Assembly (NCBI GenBank): GCA_033030425.1
Contig: JAUFSD010000019.1
Location: 248,001 to 312,000, forward strand
DNA: 64,000 nt
Source: Verpa conica
Taxonomy: Eukaryota; Ascomycota; Pezizomycetes; Pezizales; Morchellaceae
Direction of reading: 5' to 3'
Shown here: positions 1 through 12,089 of the stretch, piece by piece
How the letters are laid out: each line of letters starts with the position of its first letter
Position numbering within the stretch: position 1 is the first letter of the stretch
Notes under the pieces: model-generated
Told to the model about the DNA's origin: nothing
Databases searched by the model: none
The model's input: only the letters and a program-made list of their open reading frames with translations
Made by a program: the position numbers and the translations under genes

Positions 1-1169
1 TTAACATAAGGTGGTGGGGGAGAGATGGATATGCAAAGGGTTGGATTGCTTATGGTGAGCAAGATCCGCAATGTTTTTTTCCCCTTTTCTTCCCTCAATG
101 AATATATTTGGAATGGGTAGTCTGTAGGGATTGAACCCAAGACTCCCGCTCTCATGAAGGGCCTCTGACTAGCACTCAGGGTAAGGATTTTAACCCCACA
201 TAAGCACTGATAGTGTTTATAAGAACGACAGTCACTGCTGATGCAGGTGCCAATCCATCGCTCAATATTGGAATACGCGACCTATAGATTATAAGCGATT
301 CAACTGGGATAGATGATTCACCGCTAGAGTCTGAATATGATGGTGGTGATTCTCACGGGAGCGTTTGCTCCCTTTCACAGAGGATGGAGAGGAAGGTTGG
401 TTGACGTTGGAGCTAGGATCCAGAGATAAGCTTTATGCACCAAGGAACAAGCCGAACCCTAACCCAGCGAGGCTCTGTTGACCATCTCCCAACACATCCC
501 CTTTCTCTCTGGCACTCTCTCTCTCAAGACTGCGTGTGGTTCCTGAGCACCGCCGTATGGGTTGACCCCCGTGATCCAGATTCACAACCACGATCATACA
601 TCTCCCGTTCCTGATGTTGCGCAGGGATTATATTCGCTATCACCCCCGCCCCCATGGGATGACTCTTATGCTCTCCCTCTCACTCCCCTGACAGGATCAA
701 ATCTCGGTTATGCAAGCCAAACCTTCCACCGAGCTTCCATGCCGCCCTCTTCTTCTTCGTTAGCCGTAAATAGAAAACGTCATGAGGCTGGGGGGGCTTG
801 ATGTGATGTAAGCCGTATCACATGAGACCGCGTGAACGTGACTCAACCATCCCATCTCGCTCGCGCCTTCTTGAACCGTCACTTGGGGGGAGGAAATTAA
901 TTTAGTGGTGTAACTCATTCGTAACATCCACGCGGATCATGAAAAAAAAAAAGAGAGAAAGAAAAGAAAATTTTTGAGCCTGACCCCACCACCACCACCA
1001 CCACCACCACCACCAAGGCTATCTTGTAAGAATTTTAATAATATATATATTAACCTGTACTTTTTGTCAGATCAAATCCTCACTTCATTCCGATTCGATC
1101 CACATTTCTAACTCATAAGTCTTTTTTACAACCCTATTCGATCGCGAGAAAGAAAGAAAGAAAAAACAA
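1..1169. other. Intergenic / upstream region
   Basis: No ATG-initiated gene is supported here. The segment 118-190 looks like a decayed tRNA on the minus strand (T-loop-like GGGTTCAATCCC) but has no matching acceptor stem. A short telomere-like CCCTAACCC lies near 457. The stretch before 1170 is rich in pyrimidine and purine tracts, as in fungal promoters. Confidence 0.6.
986..1015. repeat. (CAC)n microsatellite
   Basis: About ten tandem CAC/ACC triplets, seen directly, about 155 bp upstream of the small ORF at 1170. It is not in a supported reading frame. Confidence 0.9.
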
Positions 1170-1541
1170 ATGTGCGAGACGATTACAATACTCTGCGTCG
1201 GTCCAATACGGACCCTAATCGGCTACATCTGCCCCTCGTTGACTTCCTCGTCCGCGTCTTCAGTGGCCACCGACACCTCCGGCCGAGCTCCTCCACTACT
1301 CTCGTACGGGCGCTACCCCGGCAACGGGATGCGGCGCTACGATTCAGATATCAGTAATGCAAACACCCGCGAAGAGGATGCAGGGTACGTCGCGGACTCG
1401 TCCTCATCTTCATCGGACTATGGGGATGGCGAGGACCGACCCTTGTTGAAGAGGGGTATCTCGTTTGAGCGATATAATTTTGATCCGAACTTTTGCGCCG
1501 CGAGTGCCAGTGTTGAGACGGTTATTTTGGTAAAAAAGTAA
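1170..1541 (+). CDS. Small serine-rich hypothetical protein
   Basis: An ATG-initiated frame of 123 aa that I do not recognise. The N-terminus (MCETITILCVGP) is followed by a low-complexity Ser-rich middle with a run of six Ser before DYGDGEDRP, then a more structured end (RPLLKRGISFERYNFDP). There is no signal peptide or clear membrane helix. The stop falls 10 nt after a possible intron donor at 1530 (GTAAAA). An acceptor preceded by a long CT tract ends at 1606, and splicing there would replace the last residues with a Cys/Tyr-rich tail ending near 1674. Context is an AT-rich gap on both sides. It could be a real small gene with alternative ends or a chance ORF; the biased but non-random composition slightly favours a gene. 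Confidence 0.4.
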   Translation: MCETITILCVGPIRTLIGYICPSLTSSSASSVATDTSGRAPPLLSYGRYPGNGMRRYDSDISNANTREEDAGYVADSSSSSSDYGDGEDRPLLKRGISFERYNFDPNFCAASASVETVILVKK

Positions 1542-4423
1542 TCGTCGGGAGGCTGGCTGCTTATTGCGAGGCTACATGTTCTCTCTCTCTCTCTCTCTCT
1601 CTTCAGGTGATGGTGTGTGTTTGTGGATCGATCGTATATATATATATATATGCGTGTGGGTGTGCATTTGGTTAGCTTACGTGAAATGACAAAGATGACG
1701 ATAGTGGCTACTTTCGGTATTTTTTTTTTTTTTTTTTTTAAAGGGGGAGTATATATGGTGATCGTAGGCGTTTCAAGGTCGGGTAGAGTGTATATTTTTT
1801 TTTCCCTTTAATTTCCGGTTTGGGTTCTAGGGGGGGGGGTGGTGCTGGTTATAGATGGTTGTTTACTTTCTTTGTCATATTTTTAATTTATCGTCTTTAT
1901 TGTAGTTTAGGTATTAATCGGCACTTTATTCCTGTTTTTTTTTTTTTTTAAATGCAATGAATCATGCATGATCTAGATACAGGCTTTTGTCTCCTTTTAG
2001 AGAATGGTACCGCCGCGTAGCATGATGGCTTATATAAAGATATTCACAAACAGAACAAAGCGTGAAGTGGCGATCACCGTTACAAAATGAGACAAAGCGT
2101 CTAGTTTTGCATTTTTCTTTTGTAAGCTTAATGCTTAAGGGCATAATAATAATACAAGCGGAGCATGATTCTAGTCAAAACATAACAAATCATTAGCTAT
2201 GCGTACACTAGGCCGAACAAAGCACAACTTACAAGGCGGTATATAAACAACACACACACTAGTCTATGCTCGTACCGTGGGTGAAGAGCATCGGCGGGGA
2301 ATATTCGCAATACCCGCTTGTGACTAGCATGAAAAAAAAAACCACGGGCCAATATCCTGGCGGTGGAGTGCTAGAGACTCATCTAGAGCTCGTGCAGGAC
2401 GGTTAAATGTTGTTTTAGCCCGAGTGACGGCCCGGACCTCAGCCGTTAGGTATATTCCCCAGCCGCTAGGTATAATAATGACTACCCGCGGGGATCATTC
2501 CCGTATGACTAGCCCTTTTTTGATGCCGTTATTCTGGGGGCTTACTAACTAATGATCCTACTGACTGGATTCTAGTTTCACGAGTACATGGCCGCCTTAT
2601 GGTTGTAGAGGGCTAGATTAGTCAGGAATTCTAGGTCATACTACCACATTGACTGGCGAGACTCATAATGACGCTAGGAGGTTGAAGTAAGAAGTGGCAA
2701 AGTGCCTAACTTGTAAAGGTAGTTTTTATCCCTAAGTGAGTAAAGAAAGCGGGATATTTTCCTTGGTATAGCGAGTGGCAAAAAATACTGCCAGGCCATT
2801 CGCAGTAAGATCTCCCGGTCACACTTTGTTTGGACATCTTAGCAGCATTATGAGTCTCGCTAGTTAATGCGGTATTTGATAGTCTCGGCCGGACCAATTA
2901 TTGGATCGGGCCGGCCCAAGTCAACCCTGCCTAGAAATTTATAATATTCTATCTAGAAGTTGTACCTAATATATCAAGTATTAGGAATTAGAATGACTGT
3001 TTTAGTTATAAAATATCATCCCTAATCACAGATTATCACTCGGTTAGATGGAGTGGCTCGAATACCTTGGAAGGGTTTTGCAAGAAATCTATTGTGAAAC
3101 TCTTACATTATAGTAAAACAATCGAACTAATTCTACAGACTAGGAAGTATAAAAATTATGGTTGCGTGGCATCAATTTATTCTTTTCTTAAATTGGACTG
3201 AATTATGTGTTTAATCCTAACTTCGTTGCAAGTTGATATAAATCAGTTTTGGCACTAGAAATTTCTTAGATTTACTCTAACTGTAGTTCTAAAAGAATAC
3301 GCATATGTAGTTTTTAGCTAGTCTAGGCCTCTCATGTTTTTGCCTATGACTGCATATATTTGGATCTAATAGTGATTAGGGATCAGGTTTATATCGTTCT
3401 AGCTAGTCGGAATGTGTAAGGTCTTACTTCTGGAGTCAGGATTGATTTTATAGCCCAGCTAGGTTACTGATAATTGATTTATAGGATATTTGTATATTTT
3501 TGATAACTCTATTATCATAATTAAAACTGCTCCCCTTTACCTTGTTATCTAAATTAGGAGCCGACCTAGGCTAACTCCCCATGTGATACTTCAACACCAT
3601 TAAATAACCATGATTATCCCTATAGACTAGTAATTCCACGTTAGTATATATTTTAGCAGTTTTATATAATATCGCAGAGTCACTTCTGTGTATATAGAAT
3701 AATGAGAGAAAAGTAAAAATAAAAAAAATAGAGTCTGTCCGCGCGTCGAACGCATGGTCTTCCCCCTACGTAAAGAACCTCATTACAAAGTATATAACAT
3801 AGACAAGTCTTACACCCCTAAGCCACACTACCAGATGATTACTTCAGTATTAGTTAGTTGTTAAACAGTTTCTGTACTAGTCTTATTTCTATCCCCATGT
3901 TTTCTGTACACTGTAAGGTCTGGTGAACTTACCCTTGGGGATTGGGTTAATTCTACTTTCGGGCATACTTTGGCTCGGGGGCTTTCAGAGGGGTTTGTGT
4001 GGGGGTAGCCATGGCCCAATGCAGCTTGTCTCTAGAGATCATGCCAAGCTAGGGAAATGTTTAGTTGTGCAGTATTATATATGACCTGATCGATCTAATG
4101 CCTTTTATAAAGGACATGTAATTATATTAAGGCATTGATCCGAGGCTACACGAGATGCTATAGAAGCCACAAGAAAGCTGTTCCATTTAGCAGACCAGGT
4201 GTTTCCGTCTTTTGATGCGCTGGCATCGCTATTGAGATGGATAAGTCTATATGCCGCAAGAGACGGAATATAGCTCAGAGTGAACTCCCGTTGATAATAT
4301 TTCTTTAATCGACTTTCTCAATTACTATCATAGAGAAAAAAAAAATTGGAACATTCGAGGCATAATATATTATACCTCACTTAGGTGTACAAGAGTCATT
4401 AATTACACATTACATACATTCGT
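1542..4423. other. Gene-poor AT-rich intergenic region
   Basis: No convincing ORF on either strand. I see simple repeats near 1580-1740, a short direct repeat (AGCCGTTAGGTATA / AGCCGCTAGGTATA, about 2441-2475), and many CTAG-rich stretches. Around 3730-3830 the minus strand carries a tRNA-like A-box and B-box arrangement without a foldable cloverleaf, perhaps a SINE or tRNA relic. Confidence 0.6.
1581..1602. repeat. (CT)n microsatellite
   Basis: Eleven CT units run directly into TTCAGG. This could serve as the polypyrimidine tract and acceptor of an intron in the 1170 gene. A (TA)n run follows at about 1635-1651 and a T20 run at 1720-1739. Confidence 0.85.
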
Positions 4424-6155
4424 TTAACCCCACTGCCTCTTCCTGTGTCTACCGACAGTCGCACCGACTCTATCCTTCTCAAACTCCATCGCATCACGCT
4501 TAGCGAGTAATGTCCTATCCGACTCGAGACAATTATAGAGAACACAATCACCAAGATTGTGCGCCGCCATTTTCCCTTCGAAGTACGCGCCGTGAAGATA
4601 TCCTTTATCCAATGTTAGCATATATATCTAGCATAGGGTTTTAAATCGAAGCTAGTGGAGTTTACCAAAGTACTTGCGGCTAGTATGTTCTCCGGCAAAG
4701 TAGAGTCTTCTAGTCTGCTCAGAATCACCACCGACAGGCGCCCTCATATCGTCCTGCTGCTTCACGGTAACACCAGCACCCCAGTTGGTGAAGGTACCAC
4801 GGAAGAGGGGATCAAGTGTCCACCTGGGGAATGTGAATTCGATTGGGTCAGGGACGTTCTCAGCACCATACATGTCTCGAAGGACGGCGACAAAGTCGGC
4901 CTGAACTTCCTCGTCTGTTTGGAGCTCTGCATGGTAGGCTGCGTCTGAGGTCAAGGTTGCGAAGAGAGTTTTGCTCCTGTAAGAAGTGTTAGAAGGTAAC
5001 TAGAACTTGTGAAGGATTGTTTTTTCTTACCCTTCGTAGAAACCGGGGGCGTCAAGAGACTGCCAGACGGCGTAGTAACCCCTTTCGTCGGCATCTGCGT
5101 ACAGGGCAAACTCGGTATCGTTCCAGAATTTTGTGTCGAACTTGGCGAAAATCTTCATGTATGTTGCTAAGTGGAAGTTTGCAATGGCTTCCTGTTTCCA
5201 CTCCGGGAGCTCTGGTTCGAAGGTGACATCATCGTGTTGTAGTACACCGAGTCTAATAATTTGGTTAATATCAGAGTGAGAGGAAGTGAGGTGTAGAGAC
5301 TTACGAGAAAGTACAAAGTGCGTATTGGGCATTGATAACTAATCCTTCCTTTGTGGTCACTGTCACACCCTCGTCGGTATACTCGATTGTTTCTACGGTC
5401 TGGTTAAACAGCACCTTGTCGTCAAAATCTGGGATTTCAGCGCCATATTGTTGGATAACCTGCTTGTAACCTCGCTGGTCAATGACCAAGTTGTTGTCAC
5501 CGTTCCCGAACTCGATAAAGGTTTCGTTATAAACCTCAATAGTCCCGATGAAACTCGACTCAATCGGCGGTTCAGCCTGCTCCCAATCATGGGAGAAATA
5601 CTCAGCAGCTCTCTCTTCCGCAGTCAATGGGTTCCAACCATTCACCCTCAACCCCGCCTTCATAGACAGATCAGGCAATCCAAGGGCCTTGCGTCGACCA
5701 GCATCTGCAGATGCTGAAATAAACACCGTCTCTTCATACCGAGTCAATGCCTCTGCGAGCGAGCCACTCTCATCCTGCCATCCGTCACTGGTGAAGTAAT
5801 CAATGTTGCTCCAGTTCGAGTACCGGTTGTTGATGCCATACTTCTGTGCAAGCTTCCAGATCGGATTGCTCCCAAGGCCTTCGATCCAGTTTGCACCGTA
5901 CTCGATGTTGATATCTCCGATACGGCCTTGCTGTACACGGCCACCGAGCTCGTGGCGAGCTTCAACGATGAGGAAATCGGTGACGTTGAGGTCCATGGCA
6001 AGGGAATGGGCCGCGGATACACCAGTCATACCACCGCCCAAGATGAGGACAGTGGTGTTGATGACTGTGTTTGCCATTTCATCGCGTGCGCGCACTGCTT
6101 GTATAGCAAGTGGCAGGAGGGAAAGGAAAGCGGGGAGAATATTGTTGAGACGCAT
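4424..6155 (-). CDS. Secreted FAD-dependent polyamine oxidase
   Basis: Four exons (6155-5305, 5252-5031, 4976-4666, 4602-4424) encode 520 aa. The introns are 52-63 nt; the last has a perfect GCTAAC branch site. A signal peptide (about residues 1-23) precedes the FAD dinucleotide-binding motif GGGMTG (40-45), the flavin-contacting ELGGRV, and the family motif EYGANWIEG. SLGVLQ and KIFAKF follow, and FAGEHTS (451-457) then YLHGAYFEG form the C-terminal FAD/substrate half. This is the order seen in plant and fungal extracellular polyamine oxidases, which oxidise spermine/spermidine at the secondary amine and release H2O2. Five N-x-S/T sequons fit a secreted glycoprotein. Length matches the family. 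Substrate preference cannot be read from sequence. The ATG at 6155 is the only start that keeps the signal peptide. Confidence 0.93.
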
Positions 6156-9100
6156 TATTAGACCGTGGACCCGTCACTGTTGACGCTGGGTGAGGAGTTT
6201 TAGATATGGGTGTCTCCCTACAACTTATATAGAATTACAGGCAATTCTGTCTAGCTATAAGAATATGGCCAGTGCTGAGAATTAAGAACTATATAGTGAG
6301 AATATTCCTATAAGAAAAGTGTTCTAGCCAGATCTAGAAAGAATAATTTCAGATATAGTCTAGTGGAGCGTTTTGAGGGGCTTACTACTAGGAATATTCT
6401 TATAGACAGAGGTTCCTGTATTTTGTTATATCGGCGGATAATTAAGCCTGCGATCTCTAAGTTTAAGCCACCATGATCTCATATAGATTGGTTCTTAAAG
6501 GGCGTCATGAGTACACCCATATTAGACACACACAAGCGAAGAAATTAACGAGAAAATGTCTAGCTTCGGTACCAGGAAACTTTATGTGGCGCTTTAAGAC
6601 ACATTTTTCTGTCTTACAATATATCCCATATCCATATCCTTGATATAGGAGCCAAGAATCTACGAGGAATTTGTTATGCGGGCGTCAAGCCACGTACTAT
6701 TAAATGTATCTAGACTATTTGGGTCCTCCCTAAACCTACTGCAGCTAGCTGAAGGTAATAATCATTATGATTAGATAGTTCCTATACACTTATTTAGAAG
6801 TAGCGGCATAGCGGATTTCTCGAGTCCCGACAGTATCCCTTTCTCTGGTGATGCTGCCCACCCAAGATGGGGGCCAAAGGACTTGAGAAGATCAAAATCA
6901 TCTTACTGGCCAGGAGTATTGTCTCTGCCAGATACTTTACTCAAACGCTGTTGTTTATTGGTTATATTGTGATTGACTAAGCTATAGTACCGCCACATTG
7001 GGTGGGCAGCAAGTCTTAACAGACAAAGGGATACTGAACGGCTACTGGTAGTGCGGTTCTTTGGGTCCAAAAAGACTAATCATAGCTGTAAAAGGACGGA
7101 AAGAAAACTACTAAGAGCCGTACCCGGTAGTTAGAGCTGTGATATTGTAGACATATATGTAACTAAAGCAAATTTATATAACTCTCCTGCAGACCAAAGA
7201 TGCGTAACACAACATAGTTGCTAGGGTCTGAGTTGTTTTTTTACAAAGAAGGTATTTATAAGATGTAGGTATTATATCCGGGAACGATAGTACATACCAG
7301 CGATATGTAAACAAAGTCTGAAAGTATACTTACTAGTAGCAATTTTTCACTCCTTTCAACAATGACATCCACGGTATTAGTTCACCTAATATTCTTTGTC
7401 TGCTATAGAGATATTACGTAGTCTCGGTCCGATATTGATTGAATCCATCTTGTGCTACTTGAAATCGTGGGGCGTCGGTGCTCGGGGCGCCTGTACGTGC
7501 ATGCCCAGCGATCGGTAAAAGAGCTTCCGGGGCGCTGAAATCACCAGCTGAATGTCCCTCCTAACCCTATTCACGGTTTCTAGTCGGAATTATGGATGAC
7601 TGATCCAACACTAACAACACATCTTGTGGCTCTTGTGGAACTTAATATTTGTTGTACGATTGCCATAGTCCAAGCGTCCTCGGGACTACCGAAGGGCTGA
7701 AGAGAGCCCATACATGGGTCTAATAGGTATTCTACTACTCAGGTTCCTTTAAGCGTCTGACCATATACCCCCGCATTCGGGTGACCCTCGGCAAGACGAA
7801 TTCGCAGGCCTAAAGCTATTCGGAATGGCAATCGAATAGTTTGTTAAGCGGAGTACAAGGAGGCGAAGAGCTGGGGGGGTCCTAGTAGAAAGACTAACTA
7901 GACTACTATTTGGCGAGTAAGGTAACATCTAATGGATATGCTCGGCTGGCTGTAAATAGGGGTTAGGTTTCGGTAGTTTGATGGATTTCACCTACTGAAT
8001 TTAGCATCGTTTCTGTCCCGAGTTGAGCGATATATAATGTGAGCAGTGCCCCCTCACTAGACCTAGATACTCTATGCCATATATATACTACAATTGTAGT
8101 CTCATGACGTCTCCGAAATCAGCTGCGTCTGCATACCATCAAACGTATCAAGCACCGGCCCAGTACACTCCATAATGCCGTGATATTATAAGTAGTTTCC
8201 TGCAATTTGAATGTTCAAATGTTAGCAAAGGAATGTCCTAGTTTCTGTGCTACATTTAAGGTAGTATTATTTCCTCCAAACTTTACGATAGGTACCTCAT
8301 TGCTTTGGGGGTCTTGGTAACTAAAATCAAGGTACTAAAGGCAAGAACCACCAAATTGGGGAGGGGTGATGTAGGGTCTCCTGTACCTCCATTTCCTTTA
8401 GGCTGTGGGCCTTTACCTACATAAACTATCAAGGTTCACGGCACATCAGTGTTTAAGACTCCCTAATTCAAGCGACCAAGTAAGAATCTCTTGAGTGACC
8501 TCAAAGGCGAACTGATAGCCCACAAGAAGAAAACTGTAATATCAAGAAGTACTGTAGCTATCTAATGGTATGTTTCTAAGCTTAAATGGTTATGTTTATT
8601 GGCATATATCCCAGGGCATGCTTTGCGGAAGATCGACGATGGCTAGGAGCGGCTGCTAGGAAAGCTTAAGCGAGGGTGGGTGTTTAGCGCGTGAGAACCA
8701 TGGAACTTCCTGGTCGTGTCTGCAAACTAGTGCGTACAGCGCACTGCAAAAAAGGTCGAGAAACCAGGGTCTATTACTAGGGTATTGTGGGCAACCTACT
8801 GGTATACTGTTTGATATTGGGTTAGGGTTCACTAAGCCAGGTGGATTGAGTAGGTGGGCTGCTATCGGAGTCTATTGGTCGGGAGTGACTAGCGGACCAA
8901 AAGTTGCATCCCATAACCCTTTCACTTCGCTCAGGGCACAAAATCTTATGTCTTTTTTGCCGGTCGCTGTAAATGTTGTTCCGTTCCGAAGCGTGCTGGA
9001 CAACTCGAGAATCAAAGACATCTCATGCACGTGGTGTTACACTATTAAAGATCAGAGGCCTAAAAGGGGTAGTATCTGTGTTCGCGTTAAGGTTAAAAGT

Positions 9101-9339
9101 GTTGGGATACCCTGAAAAGAGAAATACAACGACCACAGAGATCTGCGATAGCGATCCCCTGAATTGCTACTGGCCAGTCTTACGTAAACTAGTAGCTACT
9201 GGCCTAAGCGCTCTAGCAAAATACAGCAATACCGTGGCTGCTCAGACTCATAACATACGGTAAGTTAAATGACGTCGTACGGCATCTTGGAATCCTTTTT
9301 CCAATAGGATGAGGACGATAGATATTTCTAATAAAAAGC
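6156..9339. other. Gene-poor region with decayed repeats
   Basis: No supported gene. Just upstream of the oxidase, 6240-6410 carries several copies of CTATAAGAATAT in both orientations; the same motif recurs near 46.9 kb. A terminal-inverted-repeat element lies at 6831-7036. Near 9090-9150 there is a diverged fragment of the element found intact at 11253-11406. Frames of about 90 aa near 8.85-9.26 kb lack domain signal and look random. Confidence 0.6.
6831..7036. mobile_element. MITE-like element with ~45-bp inverted termini
   Basis: The left end CAGTATCCCTTTCTCTG and an inner block GCTGCCCACCCAA recur inverted at the right end (CAGACAAAGGGATACTG, TTGGGTGGGCAGC). The arms are imperfect over about 45 bp with a core of about 115 bp. 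If the element proper starts at TCCCTTT it is flanked by TA on both sides, as for Tc1/mariner-type MITEs. There is no coding capacity. It is seen once in this window, so the family assignment is tentative. Confidence 0.6.
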
Positions 9340-9548
9340 AAGCCATACGGCCATACTTTCTATAAGTGGGTGGGATCAGGATGCTTAAACAAAGATCTCC
9401 GTAAAGGGGGAGGTTGGTGTATATAGTAACATCTATATGTTTTTCTGGACATCATCTCCGGGAGGGCTCAGGGAAAATTTGGTACTTAGGTTTGTATGGA
9501 GACATCATACAAGTCCAAGTGTCTTCGATAGACCTGAGCTATAACAAG

Positions 9549-9615
9549 GGCAAGCTAGGTGCTTTTGTATAGTATTGATGCGGCATTCTCGAGAATGCTA
9601 GATCAAATCAGCTAT
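9549..9615 (+). repeat. Dispersed repeat copy (matches 60267-60335)
   Basis: Shares GTATTGATGCGGCATTCT and GAATGCTAGAT with a segment at 60.3 kb, in the same order and orientation. Only the diverged core aligns and the element type is unknown. Confidence 0.6.
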
Positions 9616-9799
9616 AATATCAAGCTTTTTAGCTAGCCCAATAGTACTATCAGCTTAAAGCCATATTTACTAGAAATTGGATAGTGGATACGCCACCCTT
9701 TCCGTAATTGTAGCTACAGAAATCCGATAGGTCGGAGGCTCTCGGGGTACTTGAGTTTCTACAGGGCCGCCAGACAAACCCGTAAAGCTCCCGGGGCCC

Positions 9800-9930
9800 A
9801 GACCACTTTCCGGGGTACGTGTGACTTGCTAAACTATATGTATACTTGTTAATGTCAAAAAGAAAACTTCCACGACTGGAATAATATACTTATATTTGGT
9901 AAGCCGCGCCCTCGGTGTCGGCCCAAATTC
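9800..9930. mobile_element. Decayed copy of the long-TIR element
   Basis: The segment TTCCACGACTGGAATAATAT through GGTAAGCCGCGCCCTC matches the interior and right arm of the intact element at 13350-13546. The outer arms are eroded. It lies in duplication unit A at a place equivalent to the relic at 12090-12165 in unit B. Confidence 0.65.
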
Positions 9931-10221
9931 CAATGACCCCATGGCACGTTCGGAGGCTAAAAAACTCCCTGAACCCCGAGCCCGAGAGACATCCGGACAC
10001 TGCGGGTATTTTGGGGGGTAGCTCCGAAACTCCTCAGAACTTTATTACTTTAGAAGGGGCGGGTATGAGACTAGGTCAGGTCATATGAAGTATAATTAGC
10101 AATGACTCTGTCCATGACTGCTACCGTACCACCCATCTACATCGCACCTCAAAGCACTCCGAGCACAGTTAGCATTACGGGCAACCACCAAGAGATTCCA
10201 TTATAAGGAAGTAACAAGAAG

Positions 10222-10240
10222 CAATAAGGTATTTATACGA
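10222..10240 (+). promoter_or_regulatory. Putative CAAT/TATA core promoter
   Basis: CAATAAGG followed by TATTTATACG lies about 110 bp before the ATG of the 147-aa secreted protein. The same block is conserved upstream of the paralogue at 12531, while surrounding sequence has diverged. Confidence 0.4.
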
Positions 10241-10348
10241 AGCCACTTAGTCTCTCCTCCCTTCCATCTTTCTACATATCAATCCCTTGCTAGAGGAGTA
10301 ACGTGCTATAATTTTGGAGTATCAGCTGCTAACTAATCAGGATTCAAA

Positions 10349-10792
10349 ATGTTATCTCTAAGCAAACTTTTTATTGGGGTTATGGCTGCCGTCACCGGTG
10401 TGCTCGCGATCGAAGCCAACGGATGGGATATGATGATTATGTGCAATGATGGAACGCGTTATTATAGAGAAGGAGTCCTGCCTTCAGGCTGCGTTACGCT
10501 ATATACACTTCGCAATCCTACATGTGAGGAGATAATCGGGATGGACCTCAGGAATACCGGCGATATATATCCTGTAAAGTATAAATTTTACAAGGATGCT
10601 GATTGTAAAGTGGAGGAGGGCGAATATACACCGGGTTATTATGGTGGATACTACCCGGAGGAGCAAGGCAAAGCTAAACCGCATGGTCAGGATAAGACTA
10701 AGCGGGATGCTCATGATTCTACATGGGATGATTCTAGCGATCCATCCCGTGGTAGAATTCCGGGTTCTTACAAAATTGAGTTCGGCGTTTAG
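10349..10792 (+). CDS. Small secreted protein, paralogue A
   Basis: An uninterrupted 147-aa frame with a strong signal peptide (MLSLSKLFIGVMAAVTGVLA, cleavage likely before IEA). The mature part has four cysteines (in MCND, GCVT, TCEE and DCKVE), an aromatic/Gly stretch (TPGYYGGYYPEE) and a Lys/Asp-rich segment before a short end (YKIEFGV). I know no family for it. The paralogue at 12531 keeps the signal peptide, the IEA start, the block DLRNTGD/DFRTSGD and the ending YKIEF/YKVVVEL but is 30 aa shorter, lacking the YYGGYY-to-KRDAHD insert. The likely role, by analogy only, is a secreted effector or surface peptide. The ATG is fixed by the conserved signal peptide. No intron is needed. Confidence 0.75.
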   Translation: MLSLSKLFIGVMAAVTGVLAIEANGWDMMIMCNDGTRYYREGVLPSGCVTLYTLRNPTCEEIIGMDLRNTGDIYPVKYKFYKDADCKVEEGEYTPGYYGGYYPEEQGKAKPHGQDKTKRDAHDSTWDDSSDPSRGRIPGSYKIEFGV

Positions 10793-11252
10793 GTGAGACT
10801 CAAGCTTCATTGGTTGGTCAGCTGTTTTTCTCAAGTAACAGCTAACATGGTAGAGTGAAAGATACAGCGAAGGGAGGTTCAACCTCCGTCTCTCACGAGA
10901 ATTTAAGTTGGAGGGAGGTTTTTTTTGGGGGGGGGGAGTTTGAGGGGGAGCTTAAGAAGTGTACTTAGTCTAATCGGATATTTGGAAAGTGCTATATGGT
11001 TGTGTATTGGCCCTTGGCCTAACTCTAATAAAACGCAGCAATAATAGCTGTACGAGAAATTTAATACTGTTGCCGCTCAGATCTGTGATGCACAGGGAAG
11101 AGAACGTAATAATTACGTAGATCCGTGGCATAATAAAACTCAGTAAAGACAATGGAGCATGGTGATAATAGAAATACTGATCCGGGTATCTCCCTGCCCA
11201 GGGCCAGATTGTAAGAGACCTAGCTGTATAGTAGCTAGTACCATAAGAGCTA

Positions 11253-11406
11253 CTCGTGTCAGGGGTGAAGTATTGGGACCAGACCAGGCTGTCACGGATA
11301 TTGAGCTATCACCGTGCTTCACTGTTTTTCGCTTGTGTTTTATTACGTCACGGATCTGTGCGATTGTTATATTTCTCTTTCCAGTGTATCCCACCCCTGA
11401 CACGAG
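11253..11406. mobile_element. MITE, 154 bp, 15-bp TIRs, TA target site
   Basis: Both ends carry CTCGTGTCAGGGGTG as perfect inverted repeats, flanked directly by TA on each side (11251-11252 and 11407-11408). There is no coding capacity. A second, inverted copy lies at 23626-23811 and fragments occur near 9.1 and 11.1 kb. The TA duplication suggests mobilisation by a Tc1/mariner-type transposase, by inference only. Confidence 0.85.
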
Positions 11407-12089
11407 TACAGTCAAATAGGCCGGACCGCCGTATAGCGTCTTGGCATATATTCGCCTCCAATAGTATGGGTCCTAAACATTATTTCTAATGTCAGAAAAC
11501 GCCAAGCCGCAAGATGGCCATATCTGGGTAGCATCAAGATAATAGGCAAAGATCTCGATAAAGGGGGTAGGTGTAATAACTTCCAAGGTCAGACCATGGG
11601 TTTTTCTGGGCATATTGTTATCTCGGGACTCGGGGGGAAAGTCTGGTACGTAGGTTTGTATGGAGTCATCAAATAAGCCTAAGTATCTTTTGGAAGCCTC
11701 AATAGTGTAGGGAAAATAACCTTAAATAGAGAGTTTGGGTTTGCGTAGAACCATCACGTAAATCTAAGACTCGACTTCCTGCAACTAAGAAACAGGGCGG
11801 GGGTACGCACAGACACGACATGCTGAAGTTTGCTGTTTGCGTTTAGGGTTGCTTTGGATCTCCGAGACACCTTAGAGACACCTCCATGCGTACCCCCATA
11901 TCCTCCTGGCCCTTTAAGGAGCACCTTCGGAGGCTAGAAGTTTCTCCGAGCGCTCCGACTCGATTACCGTAGTAATTGTGATGAGCGGTCGGTCATACAG
12001 GCAGTTAAAGTAGACTTTAGGCGTTCTGAATCAAAAGGCTTCAAAATCAAAGACATTGGCCACTTTGAGCCTCTGGGGAGAGAGGTAAA

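Larger units (their letters stand above)
9340..10990. repeat. Tandem duplication, unit A
   Basis: This segment is collinear with 11505-13090 at an offset of about 2.17 kb. Matching blocks include AAGATCTC.GTAAAGGGGG, TTAGGTTTGTATGGAG and AGGAAGTAACAAGA, then the secreted-protein gene and its 3' flank (TAGGTGAGA.TCAAG). Divergence is substantial with many indels, so the duplication is old. Edges are approximate. Confidence 0.8.

Noticed and set aside
118..190. tRNA-like segment on the minus strand
   Set aside because: It has a T-loop-like sequence but no complementary acceptor stem or D arm; at best a relic.
562..801. 79-codon frame rich in Pro/Ser
   Set aside because: It starts at TTG; the nearby ATG is in another frame and stops at once. 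No domain.
3730..3830. tRNA/SINE-like segment with A-box and B-box resemblance
   Set aside because: Acceptor and anticodon stems do not pair, and no second copy was seen.
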